Of a stretch of 64,000 nucleotides of DNA, positions 12,014 through 22,714 are shown piece by piece. Positions within the stretch are counted from its first letter, which is position 1; the number at the start of each line of letters is the position of its first letter. Under the pieces are notes generated by a model. The model searched no databases. It was not told where the DNA came from and saw only the letters and a program-made list of their open reading frames with translations. The stretch spans positions 186,001 to 250,000 of the forward strand of contig JAANDG010000107.1 in assembly GCA_036852015.1 (NCBI GenBank), given 5' to 3'. The translations under genes were made by a program, and so were the position numbers. The DNA comes from Pelodera strongyloides (taxonomy: Eukaryota > Nematoda > Chromadorea > Rhabditida > Rhabditidae).

Positions 12014-13057
12014 TTATGTAGTGTGTAGTATGCAGGAAATCATAACTTTTTGTAACATACAAACTGCTCCGCCTGTAACTGCTCCGCTTAGTAGGTCCTG
12101 CAAATGAAAACACAATTAGGTCCCAATGCGATTCCCTTAGGCGTACCGGCCTTTTCCGTAGATCTACTACTCAAAGTAGTCTCTTACCCTGTATATTTGA
12201 GATTCTCTGAAAACTAGGCTGTCATGGCTTCGACCTGGGTATTTCGAGGAAGCCCATCGGAACCGCAGTTTATCATCAACAATAGCTCCCGCATTTATCG
12301 AGTGCCATCCCTTCCTGTAATTTTGCAGATGAACATGGAGCGTTTTTCGTCTCTCTTTCCCCCATCTTTCTCTCTCCTCTCCGTCCCTCTCCCTTTCTCT
12401 CTCCCTCCGACTCTAAGTCTCTATATCGTACCTATTTAAATACTGATCCTCTTGGGAACCGGGAGCCAAAATAGGGACGTGCGTGCCATCGATGCTGCCC
12501 ACGACTCCAGGAATTCCTGATCTAATGAAGATCCTGAAACATTCTGCTAATTTGATTGAAAGTGTATGCATGTTTTAACAATGCCCAACATAACGTATAA
12601 ACATGTAAAAGGTTTCTCTTTGCATTTTTGCCTAAAATCAATGTTGCATTAACCTGTGTGATATCACCCTCCCTTCGGCCGCATCCGGGAAGTAGATGAA
12701 TTCGTGAGAATAAGTCGCAAACATATCACTAAGTTCCGCAACTGCCCTACTCACAGATGGCTGGGACACTTTCAGTATATCAGCAGTTGATTGTTGATAC
12801 TGGGGGGTGCCAATCGAGAGGACCAGCGAAGCAAGTCTCTGGGCGGTAGTTAGAGGGTTATTCCATGCTTCAGTTGAGTTGGGTCTTTTCTCTTCTATCC
12901 AGGTGCACAGAATATAAAAAGTCCTTCGAGTTAAACGAAAATGCCTACGAAACGATTCATCGTCGTACACATCGAATACAGACGACCTATCTCGCATTAT
13001 CCTTCCTATTTGCAGGGTGATTAAAGCATCGGTGAATTCCCTGTCAAGGTCTTCCAT
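12014..13057 (-). CDS. Harbinger transposase (HARBI1-like DDE nuclease), probably truncated
   Basis: Exons on the minus strand: 13057-12654, 12533-12432, 12314-12188 and, weakly, 12097-12014. The N-terminal exon has FRRHFRLTRRTFYILCTWIE and a helix-turn-helix (ADILKVSQPSVSRAVAEL) typical of HARBI1. The second exon has GIPGVVGSIDGTHVPILAPG with the first catalytic Asp. The third has KGWHSINAGAIVDD...LRFRW...YPGRSHDSLVF with the second. The third acidic residue and the usual tail are not visible before the convergent SANT gene begins, so this copy may be defective or internally deleted. The start ATG lies 368 bp inside the right end. Confidence 0.8.
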
Positions 13058-13702
13058 CTGTAAACGAAATGATTGAATGCGTTATATTCGACTACATTAT
13101 GCTGATTATGCAGTAACCTCCAACGCTTGCCAAACTGACATTTAATACAGTAAATATTATATATGTACAAACAAAATTAAAACATATAAAAATGGAAGAA
13201 CATTTTGACAATAATGCAAATTATAAAAAAAACATTCGCTGATTTACGAAATTAGCCGGGAAATTTTTTATTTTATCCACGTCAAGCTCGGGTAGAATTT
13301 TCCCTTTCCCGACGCCTTTTTTGGGAAAGGGAAATAAGTGGTGAATTCGGGGAAAGTGGGTTTTGGGTAAAATTCTTTCCCGGGAAACGATTTTACCCGG
13401 GTAAATGTAGTGGTGAATACAGCCTCCGGTGAATATTTACTACAAATGTTTTTTATTCGGCTATTAGAAAGAGCGTTGGTATAAATCTATGATTAGCACC
13501 ACAAATTTCTGAACATTGTTCGACAAAGAATATTTCTTTTTCGAAGAAAAGGTATATTTGTCTTCGCAGCGCCGAAGAGATATAAGAATTCAAGGAAAGC
13601 GTGAAAATGACTACCAGTGACGCGAGAATACGGGCTCATTTGATATAATACCAAATCCTGCCGTTTTTAGTGGTAAATTTTTTTAGTTTTCTAATTTTCC
13701 AG

Positions 13703-16700
13703 AAACTGAGGAATCAGGTTATGGTACAGAAGACAATGGTGCTACGCCAACAAGATTGACAGGTAATATGTTTGACATTATAGGAAATGGGTGAACCCAA
13801 AGAGACGGTTAACTGGTTTTTTTCGTCGGCCTGCCCATTTGGTGACCAATTCGTGACCAGCTCGTGACGATTTTCTTCGAAAACCGTCATCAGGTGGTCA
13901 CCAAACGGTCACAAACCAGTCACCAGTTGTTTTTTTTCGGTAATCACCATTTGGTGATGGGCCAACGACGGTTTTTCTGTGGTTTGGGCAATTGTATCGT
14001 TTTCCTGTGACATTGAGATTGTTACGATCTCATCGCACTTTGAAAGGTGTTCGGGAAACAGAACTCAAAAAGAAATACACGAAGAAAGCCGATCTCATGT
14101 TTCTGGGTTTGTGTCCCTACCTTACCTCGGGGTTAAATTTTTGTGAAACCGGCCTCAACACAGAACAATAAAACAAATAAAATCTTTTCAGCTCTCCTCG
14201 GCAGTTCTGGTAGAGAAAAGGGCAGCGTTTCTGCCATTCCTTCTGAAAACTCTCAAAATGAATACGGTAACCAACCAAACCAAATCACAGGTAATTTTTC
14301 GTATGTTAGCGCAGTGCCTAAGTCTCAAGAGCGCGGTTCCCGTGCCTGAAATACACGGTCTCGGGCACTGCGGCTCGTCGGTTCGAAGTTGCTGAATCGC
14401 TATCCTTCAGGAAGTGAATTAATTAAAAACAGAACAAAAACCGGACCGTGTATTTCAGGCACGGGAACCGCGCGGAGTTCAGATATCTTGCGAAGACGGG
14501 TCTAACCTAATCTTTAACCTTTTAACCTTTTTAACAAACAGATAAAACCAGAAGTAGCATAAAAACAGTTAGGGCCAACAAAATAAAGGACTTCACAGGC
14601 TATCTCCGAAAATAGATGGCTACTTACGTGGGTCAAATTGTTCAAATTTCTCTGTTTATATAAATGTTTAGGCTGCACAGTTCTCCAGTGCCAAGACGGT
14701 ACGGAATGTGAGGTGGAAAACGGAGAAGCCAAATGTGTACAGTCTATTGTACGGAGTATTCACACGTTGGAATTACCGGGTAATTAGAAATTTAAAAAAA
14801 AAATTCACCTTTATTCAAGGGAGTTCCAATTCAATGTGGCACTTGTGACACGTTCCGCAGAGGTAATGAGCAAAGGCGACGAGCTCCAGACGAAAAATTG
14901 CTCGACTTCTTCGGGCTAAGGCCCAATTGTTGTACTTCACATCCATTATTTAATGTTAGTACGGTAGATAACTATTGTCTGATCGTATTGGACGAGCGGG
15001 AATCGAACCCAGTGTCGTTGGATTACCGGTCCATGCCGCTACTCACTACACCACTGGATCTTGTATTGTTGGTCATTCTGGGTAGACCTCACGAGCTGCC
15101 ATTTTTTGTATAATCAATATCTTTTAGTTGTCGATAATGTGAGACTGGGAGGCCCGCGCATTACAGCAACAGGTAAAGAATCGAAAATTTAATCAAGATT
15201 TTTTTTCGTTGAGAAACGATGAAAGAAAAACAAATTTTCCGGTTATTACACACCAACCAAACATATAAAAGAGGCCTAAGCATACATAGATATGTACGTT
15301 TCTAAAAAAAATCTTCTAAATTCTTTGACGCTTCAAGAGCGTGCACCTTTATTCAAGATTCAAGGGGGGTTCAAATTCAAAGTTGCTTATGACATGTTCC
15401 GCAGAGGTCCTGAGCGTTGGCGAAGAGCTCTAGACGACAAATTGCCCGACGTCTTCGGGCTAGATTACGGATTACCCATTTGCAACTTTCAAAATCTACA
15501 TTTTTAGGTCTGCTTGGAGATTTAGAAAGATCAAAAGGTTGGTCAATTTTAAATTTTTCTGTTGCTGGATGAAATATTCTAACTTAGTAAGAATATAAAA
15601 AGTATAAGCAAAAATTAAAGTCTTCCTTATTATTATGGTCGAAATTTACAATTTTTCAGCAGTAGGCCACCGCGAGTACGCTACGCGCCAAAACTCTTAT
15701 GGCGACGAATCTATAATACCTGCGGGACAAACTATAGGTAACACCCTTTGTATAATAAAAGCCTATGAAATCACTGAAATTAGCATAAATGACTTTTGCC
15801 TTTTTGTGTTTGACCGAAGACCAAATACAGCATCACTCAACAAAGTGATAAATTAAATCGTTCTAATCCCTTCATAAGCAATAGGCAGCTCTGCGCTTCC
15901 GAGTGTGGCTGCCTCTTATAGCTTGCAGAGCGTAAACAGTTATTCAACCGAGTAGCGGTTTATTCCAAGAGGTGACAAGTTTGTAGTGGGTGCGTACAGT
16001 CTTGAGCTACCGGGAATATGTGCATGGTATTAATTGAATTACAGTGCATCATTATTATTTTACAATTATTATAAGTTAAGTAATTCAGTATGTGGTCCCA
16101 ATGAAGTCGCCTCCCCATGCGGTTGGGAGCTAAATTGTGAACCAACTTGTGATAATATGTTTCCGGTGAGTGTCCTACGATATCATAATTTTATAAAACT
16201 TTACCTTTTAGTTAAAGGAAATTTACTTGCTAAATTTCTAGATAAGTAACGTGCAACGCTATAGCTTACGATTTCTTAGACCCTTGCGATTCTCTTTTCG
16301 GCAATTATCTCACCTTGTTGGTTAGGTATGATTAGGGTAACTGCTGCTGTCAATTAGTATAACGACACCGATAAATAATGATAAGTACAAAGCGAAACTT
16401 TGGCCGGTGCGCGGCCTACAAAAAAACGGGTGGGCCCAGGAATGGCGGCCCACCTTTTTCGGGCCCAATGTAGGCCCGGCCAAGTTTCCTCAGTGTACGT
16501 ATGTAAATATTATTCTCTTTAGCATTGTCCCCTCATCCTTTGCGCAGCAAATGTCACACCAAAATGTGTATGCGATAGTGGTAATGATTATGTGAAAGAC
16601 GAAACAACACAACAATGTGTGAAGAGCACCGAATGCCCAGTGAAAGGTATTGTGATATCCCACCAGTCCCACCAGTACACCAGAATTAGCGCTTTTTCTC

Positions 16701-19700
16701 CCACTGGTCTCCCACTGGTTTTTCTCCCTACCAGTGACGCGAGAATACGGTTTATTATTTAGTTAGCATAATCATAATTCGTAATATTTATTTCTTACAC
16801 ATATGATACACGTTTGACATTCAGGAATGCAAATCATTGTAAAAAGATGTATGTCTCTAACTAGGGCGATACAATTATTCACCTATTTTACAAATTTGCA
16901 ACCCTGGTGCTTGAAAAAGAACTAAAAAAAATTAAAGACAGGTTTTTGAGGTGACCCCAATCCCTTAACGTCCGATGTCGAGTCGACAACTGTTGAGAAT
17001 ATGGTGACTGTAGCGCACCCTCCAGGAAGAATACTAGGTAGAGCTAAAGTGATATAGCGGCCGTTTTTTGAAACTTATGATGGACAGCTGCATCCAAACA
17101 TGTTGTATGCAAATGAATATAGTTAGACTAAGAGTACAGTAGGAAATACAGCATGCAACCTACGTTTCAAAAACATGCTGTTATACCGCTTTAAATTCAA
17201 GTACCCTGCGTACCGTATTCAAGAGGCACCAGGTATGCAGCGTCAGGACATGGGCGCGGCCCGTTCCTGTGCCTGTGGTTTCCTGTACTGACTACTGACA
17301 AATCAAACAAAGTGCAATATACTAACTGCAAAATCGTCTGTGTTCCTGAATGATGCATGAGCATGGTTCATACATACGTCAAATACGGCATACGTACGTA
17401 CTTCATACATGACATGTATCATATGTCATACGTCATACGTCATATTGGTCATACGTCAACCATAGACCCAGATGCGACCGCAATACGTAGACAATTATTA
17501 TGAGACGTGAGCACTTGACAGGAGTTGGTTTTATGAACACGAATATCATATTTGTCAGCTTAATATTTTCTGACTTTGTCTTTTTCAGCATTGCTCGGAG
17601 GTGGGCGCTAGAAGAGGTCAGAGCTTTATATAACATTTATTTTCTTGTAACAAAGTTTTGGAATAGGCATAAAATTTGAAAGTCTGCAAGTCTCAAAAAG
17701 ATGAATATCACAATGAGGTCATTACCTTTATTTTATTTTATAACGATCTCATTTTAGTGAGAAGTAACGACCGCTGACGACGATCGAAACAACCCCAACC
17801 ATAAAAAAGATAATAAACAAATTTTTACAATGAGTTTCAGAAATTTCGGACCATCTATGTTTTCCAATGGGATTTTCCAATGGGATAATTTTAAACAAAG
17901 GCTAAAGCGAAATATCGGCCGGTTTTTGAAACGCACCGTGGACAACTGAATTATTACGTATTTATGCTAATTTGTTCGAATTTAGCTCGATTTTTTTGTT
18001 TTTATGTTCATTTGCATAAGCAGCATAAGAAAGCTGGTATACTCGATGTTTTTCAAAAACCGGCCGATATGTGGTCTACATCTGTGCTAACTGTGTAATC
18101 TTTCCGCACTACAAACTACCAGTATGTTAAGTGTTTGCGGAAGCTGCTAAAAACTTGTTTGGATGAAGAGTGATGTATATGATCCCAAATGGACTTGATT
18201 TGTTCATTAGCTCTACTCTTCGCTCTTGACTTTTACTCTTAAAGCGTAATAGCGGCCGGTTTTTGAAATGCCTCGTGGATAGCTGACTTCCTACGTATTT
18301 ATGCAAAGTTACTTGAATTTAGCTCGATTTTTTATTCTAATTTGTGTTCATTTGCATAAGCTGCATACGGTGTACTCGATGTGTTTCAAAACCGGCTGCT
18401 AAAATACAAAACAGATATTATTCACTGTATTGAATAACCGCAGAAATTCAGATGGTTTTACCTTGGTTTATTCCTGTAATGTTTTTCGTCTACGGAGCAA
18501 CGGGGTCGAATGTATACGGTGACGAACTAGTGAAACGTATGCCTTTTGAGATTTTTATTTAAATAAACAAGAATGCTCTCAATAAGTTGTGAAACACATC
18601 TTATTATACAAAGGATAAGAGTTCACTTTTTTGTTTTTGTGAACGAAACGGAATTCTACGTTTCAGGTGCTTGGTATAATAAAAGGAAAACTATAATACA
18701 TATATACTAGTGCAATAAACATAAAAAGAGAAGTAATATGGCCCATATTAGAAATATGGGACCCCGTTTCGACCCCAGTCGCATACGAGGAGTTTTACCA
18801 TGGTGGGGTCTCGTCAGTGCGACGGCCATGCCTAAATAGTTATTCATATAAGTTACATAAAATTGGAAGATGCGTTTCAGACGTTTCACGTAAGTATGAT
18901 GTATGCAGTAGGATAATTTTAGTAGGATCGCCTGAGTAGTCGCCTCAGACGGCGGTAGCCGTCTGGTATACATATAATAAGAAGTTTAATGCAGCACGGT
19001 CCTCTTTTTGTGCTCTAATTCAATGCAGCGCCGGATTTCATTGCGAAGAAAATAATGGACATGCTACATGCGTTGAAGATCAGAAGGAACAAGGTAAATA
19101 TTACTTTTATAAGTTAGCATGATAATCAATTATGCGGCCTTCAAAAAACATTCTACGCCGCAGTATGAAACAACGTTGGGAAATAAAATGACGTGCGGGT
19201 AGTTGCGCGCAGTTTTCCTGCCACCCAAGTGCCACACAGGCAGAATTCAAGCCCCACCCAAGCCTCACCCAAGCCTCAACTAAGCGCCACGCAGGCGACA
19301 TCCAGAGGCCGGTTCCAATAAAATTTACCGCTGGGGTAGGTTACAGGCGTCTCCTGTTTAGCGTGCTCCCTCGGATTTCTAGCGCAGCCTGTCAAAACCA
19401 GAGAAAGCGAGAGAGCATGCTGAACCTGAACAGACGCCTGCAACCTACCCCAGTGGTAAATTTTATTGGAACTGGCCTCACCTGCCCAAAGCTGACAGAA
19501 TGCCTGAATTGTCGCTTACAATGCAGCCCCTTTCAGTAAGCTGACAGAATGCCTGAATTGTCGCTTACAATGCAGCCCCTTTCAGTATGCAGCCCCTTTC
19601 ATTCCGCTTTATCCGGTAACTGGTAGGTGCAAAGCCAGCGCCGCTCCCGCTTGATGACATTGCCGCATTGAGGTTTGTGGTAAAATAAATTTCACTTTAT

Positions 19701-21545
19701 ATTTATTATAGGAATAACGTGTGCTTCGCTTCTCTGCACGGAAAACACAAAATGTGTGGAAGAAAATGGGGAGGCGACTTGTGTTCCACCTGAGGAAACC
19801 AGAGAAATAACTGCCGGTATGACTACTGTTACTCGTCGGCGGACCCCCCAAAAATCGATAATTGATAGCATATCAATTAATCAATAAATCGATAATCGAT
19901 ATCAGATCAGTGTCGCTTTGAAGTCAAATTATCGATTTTTGGGGGGGTCCGCCGACGAGTAAGTGTATGTGCGTTTGTTTAGTACCAATATATGTCTTTA
20001 TTCGGTTTGATTTGGCCCAGTAGAGGTTCTTTGCATATTAAGCTACGCGCCTCCACGTTGAACTAATGCTCGATAACCTTGGATTGAATTTCTTAAAGGG
20101 ACAGGCCCATCAAAGTAAACCTATATTTAAGATTTCGTCTTAATTTTTATTAAAAATGTTTATTACAATATATGCAAACCAAATTTTATCGACATTCACC
20201 CCGGGGAACTTTTTCCGACGAGCGCATCCACAAATGTATACTGTTGAATAAACGCTGCTAATAAAAAATAACATGAAATCGTAAATATATGTTTATTTTG
20301 ATGGGCCTGTCCCATTAAGGTGAAATACCGGCTGTTTTTTGAAACATACCGAGTACTCCAGCGTTCTTATGCAGCTGATGCTAATAAACAAAAATTAGAA
20401 TAAAAAAATCGAGCAAAATTCGAGTAAATATGTTAGAATTCAGTTGCCGCGATGTGTTTCAAAAACCGGCCGGTATTTCGCTTTATTTACGTGTTCAATT
20501 AAATTTCAGAAATTGAGGAATCTGGATATGGACCAGAAAACAGTGGTGCCACACCAACTGAAGTAACAGCAACAGGTAATATGAGTCACGTGACTAAAAA
20601 TTCCAGAAGCCATATTCACCACTCCGGTTCCCTCGGGGAAGTAGTCCCTGTCCCTGGGGACAGAAATAGCATTCTAATGTGAGACGGGGAATTCCCCCCC
20701 CCATGGGGAATTGAGTGGTAAATATGGCCTCAGTTCGTTGTCCTTGCTCACTAAACCAATACTTCTAAGCAGTGGGGTTGACACGACTTGTATTGTAGCG
20801 TACCAAGAAAGCAAGAACAGAGGCCATATTCACAACTCCGATTCCCATGGGGAAATATTCCCTGGGGATAGAAAATATTCTTCTAATGTGAGACACGCAG
20901 AGGAGGAATTACCCATGGGCAATTGAGTGGTGAATATGGCCTCAGATTATCGCATGCCTTGAGCCCTCGTCTGCTTTTATTTGCACCCAAGAAGTCAAAA
21001 ACCACTGCGCAGCTAGGCGGGGTGGAATTTTATCGGTTGAAGGTAATAAACGAATTTTTCTTGAGCTGTCCCTACTACGACAGAGTCAGAAGTCGAACCG
21101 ACAACTACTTATAACCTGACCGAACTGGCCCTGTTGTTTGAGAACGTCACGCAAGCAGGAATAGTTCATGGTACTTTAAAGCTATGTAACAACCGGGATG
21201 GACGTGAACCGGGATACTTTAAAGCTATGTAGCAACCGGGATAGACGTGAGCTGGAGTCTCCATTTCTATATCTATAAAACAAAAATCGCATAGTACTAA
21301 TAAGTGTAATGGCATAAAATAAATGTTCATTTCTCATATAATAATTATAAAAATATTTTTTTTCAGCATTGCTCGGAGATTTCGAAGGTCAGATCTTTCC
21401 ATTTTTCTTTCTTTAATTATTTCTTTTGAACTGGACAGGACACAAAATTTGAAGGTCTTTATTTGTAGCAGCTAACCTACCAAAAGGTGTAAGAGAATTA
21501 GGAGGATTTTGAGCTTGTTTTTAAACGTTGCTGTTTTTAGGCTGA
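13703..21545 (+). CDS. Secreted modular protein with a TIL domain and three Cys-rich modules (5' end unresolved)
   Basis: Exons: 13703-13762, 14192-14290, 14672-14779, 15128-15172, 15508-15537, 15660-15737, 16089-16165, 16523-16646, 17589-17600, 18995-19093, 19712-19816, 20510-20575, 21066-21170 and 21367-21387, possibly ending at 21541-21545 (GC TGA). All but one junction are phase 1. Exons 16089-16646 form a ten-Cys TIL (trypsin-inhibitor-like) domain, from CGPNEVASPCGWELNCEPTC to CVKSTECP. Three modules share C-x3-[QL]-C-x5-C-x(3-4)-NGxA-x-CV (14672, 18995, 19712), resembling follistatin-N or EGF-like folds. ESGYG exons occur at 13703 and 20510. Short ALLG exons occur at 14192, 17589 and 21367, with a GLLGD variant at 15508. 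The penultimate large exon is Thr-rich with two N-glycosylation sites. I found no signal-peptide exon; the Harbinger insertion lies just upstream. TIL domains often inhibit serine proteases, but function here is inferred. Confidence 0.65.
14331..14473. mobile_element. Short inverted-repeat element (GCGCGGTTCCCGTGCC family)
   Basis: The ends are GCGCGGTTCCCGTGCCTG and the inverse CAGGCACGGGAACCGCGC, with about 30-bp arms and a 70-bp core. A related half copy lies at 45440-45500, beside the same flanking motif TCTTGCGAAGACGG. It is inside an intron of the TIL gene. Confidence 0.65.
14794..15062 (-). mobile_element. tRNA-derived SINE, full-length copy
   Basis: On the minus strand the element starts near 15062 with a tRNA-like head (TCCAGTGGTGTAGTGAGTAG). 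It has a B-box GGTTCGATTCC (14999-15009) and an anticodon-stem-like TGGA-CCGGTAA-TCCA whose loop would read GGT. A unique body follows (CGAAGA-GTCGAGCAATTT, GCTCGTCGCC, CCTCTGCGGAAC), then CTTGAATAAAGGTG and a T-rich tail. Body-only copies occur at 15328-15465, 31884-32066, 51240-51345, 55785-55860 and 57002-57112. Confidence 0.65.
15328..15465 (-). mobile_element. SINE body copy without tRNA head
   Basis: Contains ACGCTTCAAGAGCGTGCACC, TTATGACATGTTCCGCAGAG and GACGTCTTCGGGCTA, matching the body of the full SINE at 14794-15062 in the same orientation. The tRNA-like head is missing. Confidence 0.6.
16675..16752. mobile_element. MITE fragment of the TACCAGTGACGCGAG family (empty site)
   Basis: The sequence CACCAGAATTAGCGCTTTTT, then CCACTGGT repeats and the end CCAGTGACGCGAGAATACGG, matches the right half of the outer MITE at 44699-45006. 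In that paralogue the CAG of ACCAGAATTAG is interrupted by an AGGCC element; here it is uninterrupted. Confidence 0.65.
17043..17194. mobile_element. AAGCGAAATACCGGCC-family MITE, diverged copy
   Basis: The ends read CTAAAGTGATATAGCGGCCG and CATGCTGTTATACCGCTTTAA, with CATTTGCAT-like internal sequence. It is an intronic copy in the TIL gene. Confidence 0.5.
17901..18072. mobile_element. AAGCGAAATACCGGCC-family MITE
   Basis: The left end is AAAGCGAAATATCGGCCGG then TTTTTGAAACGCACCG. The right arm is TTTTTCAAAAACCGGCCG. Internally it has AATTTAGCTCGATTTTT and ATTTGCATAAGCAGCAT, as in the other copies. Confidence 0.7.
18239..18402. mobile_element. AAGCGAAATACCGGCC-family MITE
   Basis: The left end is AAAGCGTAATAGCGGCCGG; the right arm is GTGTTTCAAAACCGGCTGCT. 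The internal GAATTTAGCTCGATTTTT is shared with the copy at 17901. Confidence 0.65.
19306..19478. mobile_element. MITE with AGGCCGGTTCC ends
   Basis: The ends are AGGCCGGTTCCAATAAAATT and AATTTTATTGGAACTGGCCT, with about 45-bp arms that continue into CCGCTGGGGTAGGTT. It is preceded by CAG and followed by CAC. The AGGCC start and CAG target resemble the Harbinger-related MITEs, though the interior differs. Confidence 0.75.
19831..19961. mobile_element. MITE with ACTCGTCGGCGGACCCCCC ends
   Basis: Near-perfect terminal inverted repeats of about 33 bp (ACTCGTCGGCGGACCCCCC / GGGGGGGTCCGCCGACGAGT) surround an AT-rich core full of ATCGAT. It is inside a TIL-gene intron. Confidence 0.75.
20098..20313. 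mobile_element. MITE with GGGACAGGCCCATCAAA ends
   Basis: The inverted ends are GGGACAGGCCCATCAAAGTA and TTATTTTGATGGGCCTGTCC, followed inward by ATATTTAAGATTTCG / CGTAAATATATG. The core is about 150 bp and non-coding. Confidence 0.75.
20315..20485. mobile_element. AAGCGAAATACCGGCC-family MITE ending 24 bp before an exon
   Basis: The left end is TTAAGGTGAAATACCGGCTG; the right end is AAACCGGCCGGTATTTCGC then TTTA. The right end lies just upstream of the 3' splice site of the TIL-gene exon at 20510. Confidence 0.8.
20607..20730. mobile_element. AGGCC-family MITE, copy 2
   Basis: Terminal repeats AAGCCATATTCACCA / TGGTAAATATGGCCT with a CAG direct repeat on both sides (20604-20606 and 20731-20733). 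Interior as in copy 1. Confidence 0.85.
20821..20942. mobile_element. AGGCC-family MITE, copy 3
   Basis: The ends are AGGCCATATTCACAA and TGGTGAATATGGCCT, flanked by an exact CAG duplication (20818-20820 and 20943-20945). It lies 90 bp from copy 2 in the same intron. Confidence 0.85.
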
Positions 21546-22714
21546 ATATAAGAAGTGTGGTACTCGCAATCTGCAGAAGTCTCAACCAGCCATCTCCTAC
21601 CTATCTAAACTACAACAACAACTAACCTAATTCACTTGTCTAGATTGCTGCCGTTGCCTTATATTATTGTAAGATATACATATGTTATACCTCCCCCGCA
21701 TGGAATATGTCAGGTCATCCTATTCAATTATGTAAATAATGAAATGTATTAGATTAGTACATTCGACCCGCACCCTGCGTCTCTCAAGGCAGGTAAATGA
21801 CGCTGGACTAACACACACTAATATAGAAGTGTGGGGCCCAACACCAGCTATATCCTACCTCCTACCTATCTAATCTACAACTAGCCTAAATGACATGACA
21901 TTACTATAGTGCATGTGCATGGTAATAAAAACATATACGGTACTTTCCCCGCATAGAATACGTCATTCCTCAATACGTCATAGAAATAAAATGAATAAAA
22001 ATCACCATTCCTGTTCTTCTGTGGTTATCTGCGCTCCGGCGCCTCTTCTGACGTATTTGAATAGAGAACAAATCGTATCCAGAAGCTCATTTAGTATTGA
22101 AGACGATGCGCGATCGTATAGTTCCAGAAGAAAAAAAAAGTACATTTTGAAAACAAAAAGACTTAAATCATTCGGCCTTGTGCTTTAATTTAGAGCTATA
22201 TATGTGGATGAAAGATATCATTAGAGATTGCCTACCAACTGGACAACATGCATTATCAATGGAATTATTGCAACTAAGCGGCAGCTTTACGTCCCTACCC
22301 ACGCGCACCGGCCGCCCACCTTTTAGGTGTCTCCAGCCACTTTCCCATATATGAGCGAGGTGTAGGCGGCACACCTTTTTCGTGAACAGTATAGGCCGCG
22401 CAACGGCCAAGTTTCCTCAGTGATGTGATGTCAACACTAGAGTAACCCCTAAAGGGATCTTACCTTACCTTTATCGCTCATTTATTCTTGGATGTAATTT
22501 TAATTTATTCGACCAAAGTCGCTATTTATTTTTTGTTTGAAATGGATCAACGAGGAGTTGAAGACAGTTATGTCCATATATATGTGAATCCACATGTGAA
22601 CAACCATATAATATGCATTTCATATACATTGACGAAGAAATATATAAATGTTTATTAATGCGTAAAATGTAAATGTGTGCATCAATGTGCTAAACGGTTA
22701 GAAAAGCAATAGCC

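Larger units (their letters stand above)
10974..13425. mobile_element. Harbinger-type DNA transposon with AGGC termini
   Basis: A 2.45-kb element bounded by AGGCTGTATTCACCA on the left and TGGTGAATACAGCCT on the right. Subterminal ACCCGGG-rich inverted sequence (AATTACCCGGGAAAAT / ATTTTACCCGGGTAAAT) adds to the ends. It is flanked by CTG and CCG. Inside are the two genes expected of Harbinger elements, here converging: a SANT/Myb-like gene on + and a DDE transposase on -. The ends are shared with the small AGGCC MITEs of this window, which suggests this family mobilised them. Confidence 0.85.

Noticed and set aside
14990..15062. A functional tRNA gene on the minus strand
   Set aside because: The tRNA-like head is fused to a dispersed body, its D-arm and acceptor pairing are poor, and it fits a SINE better.
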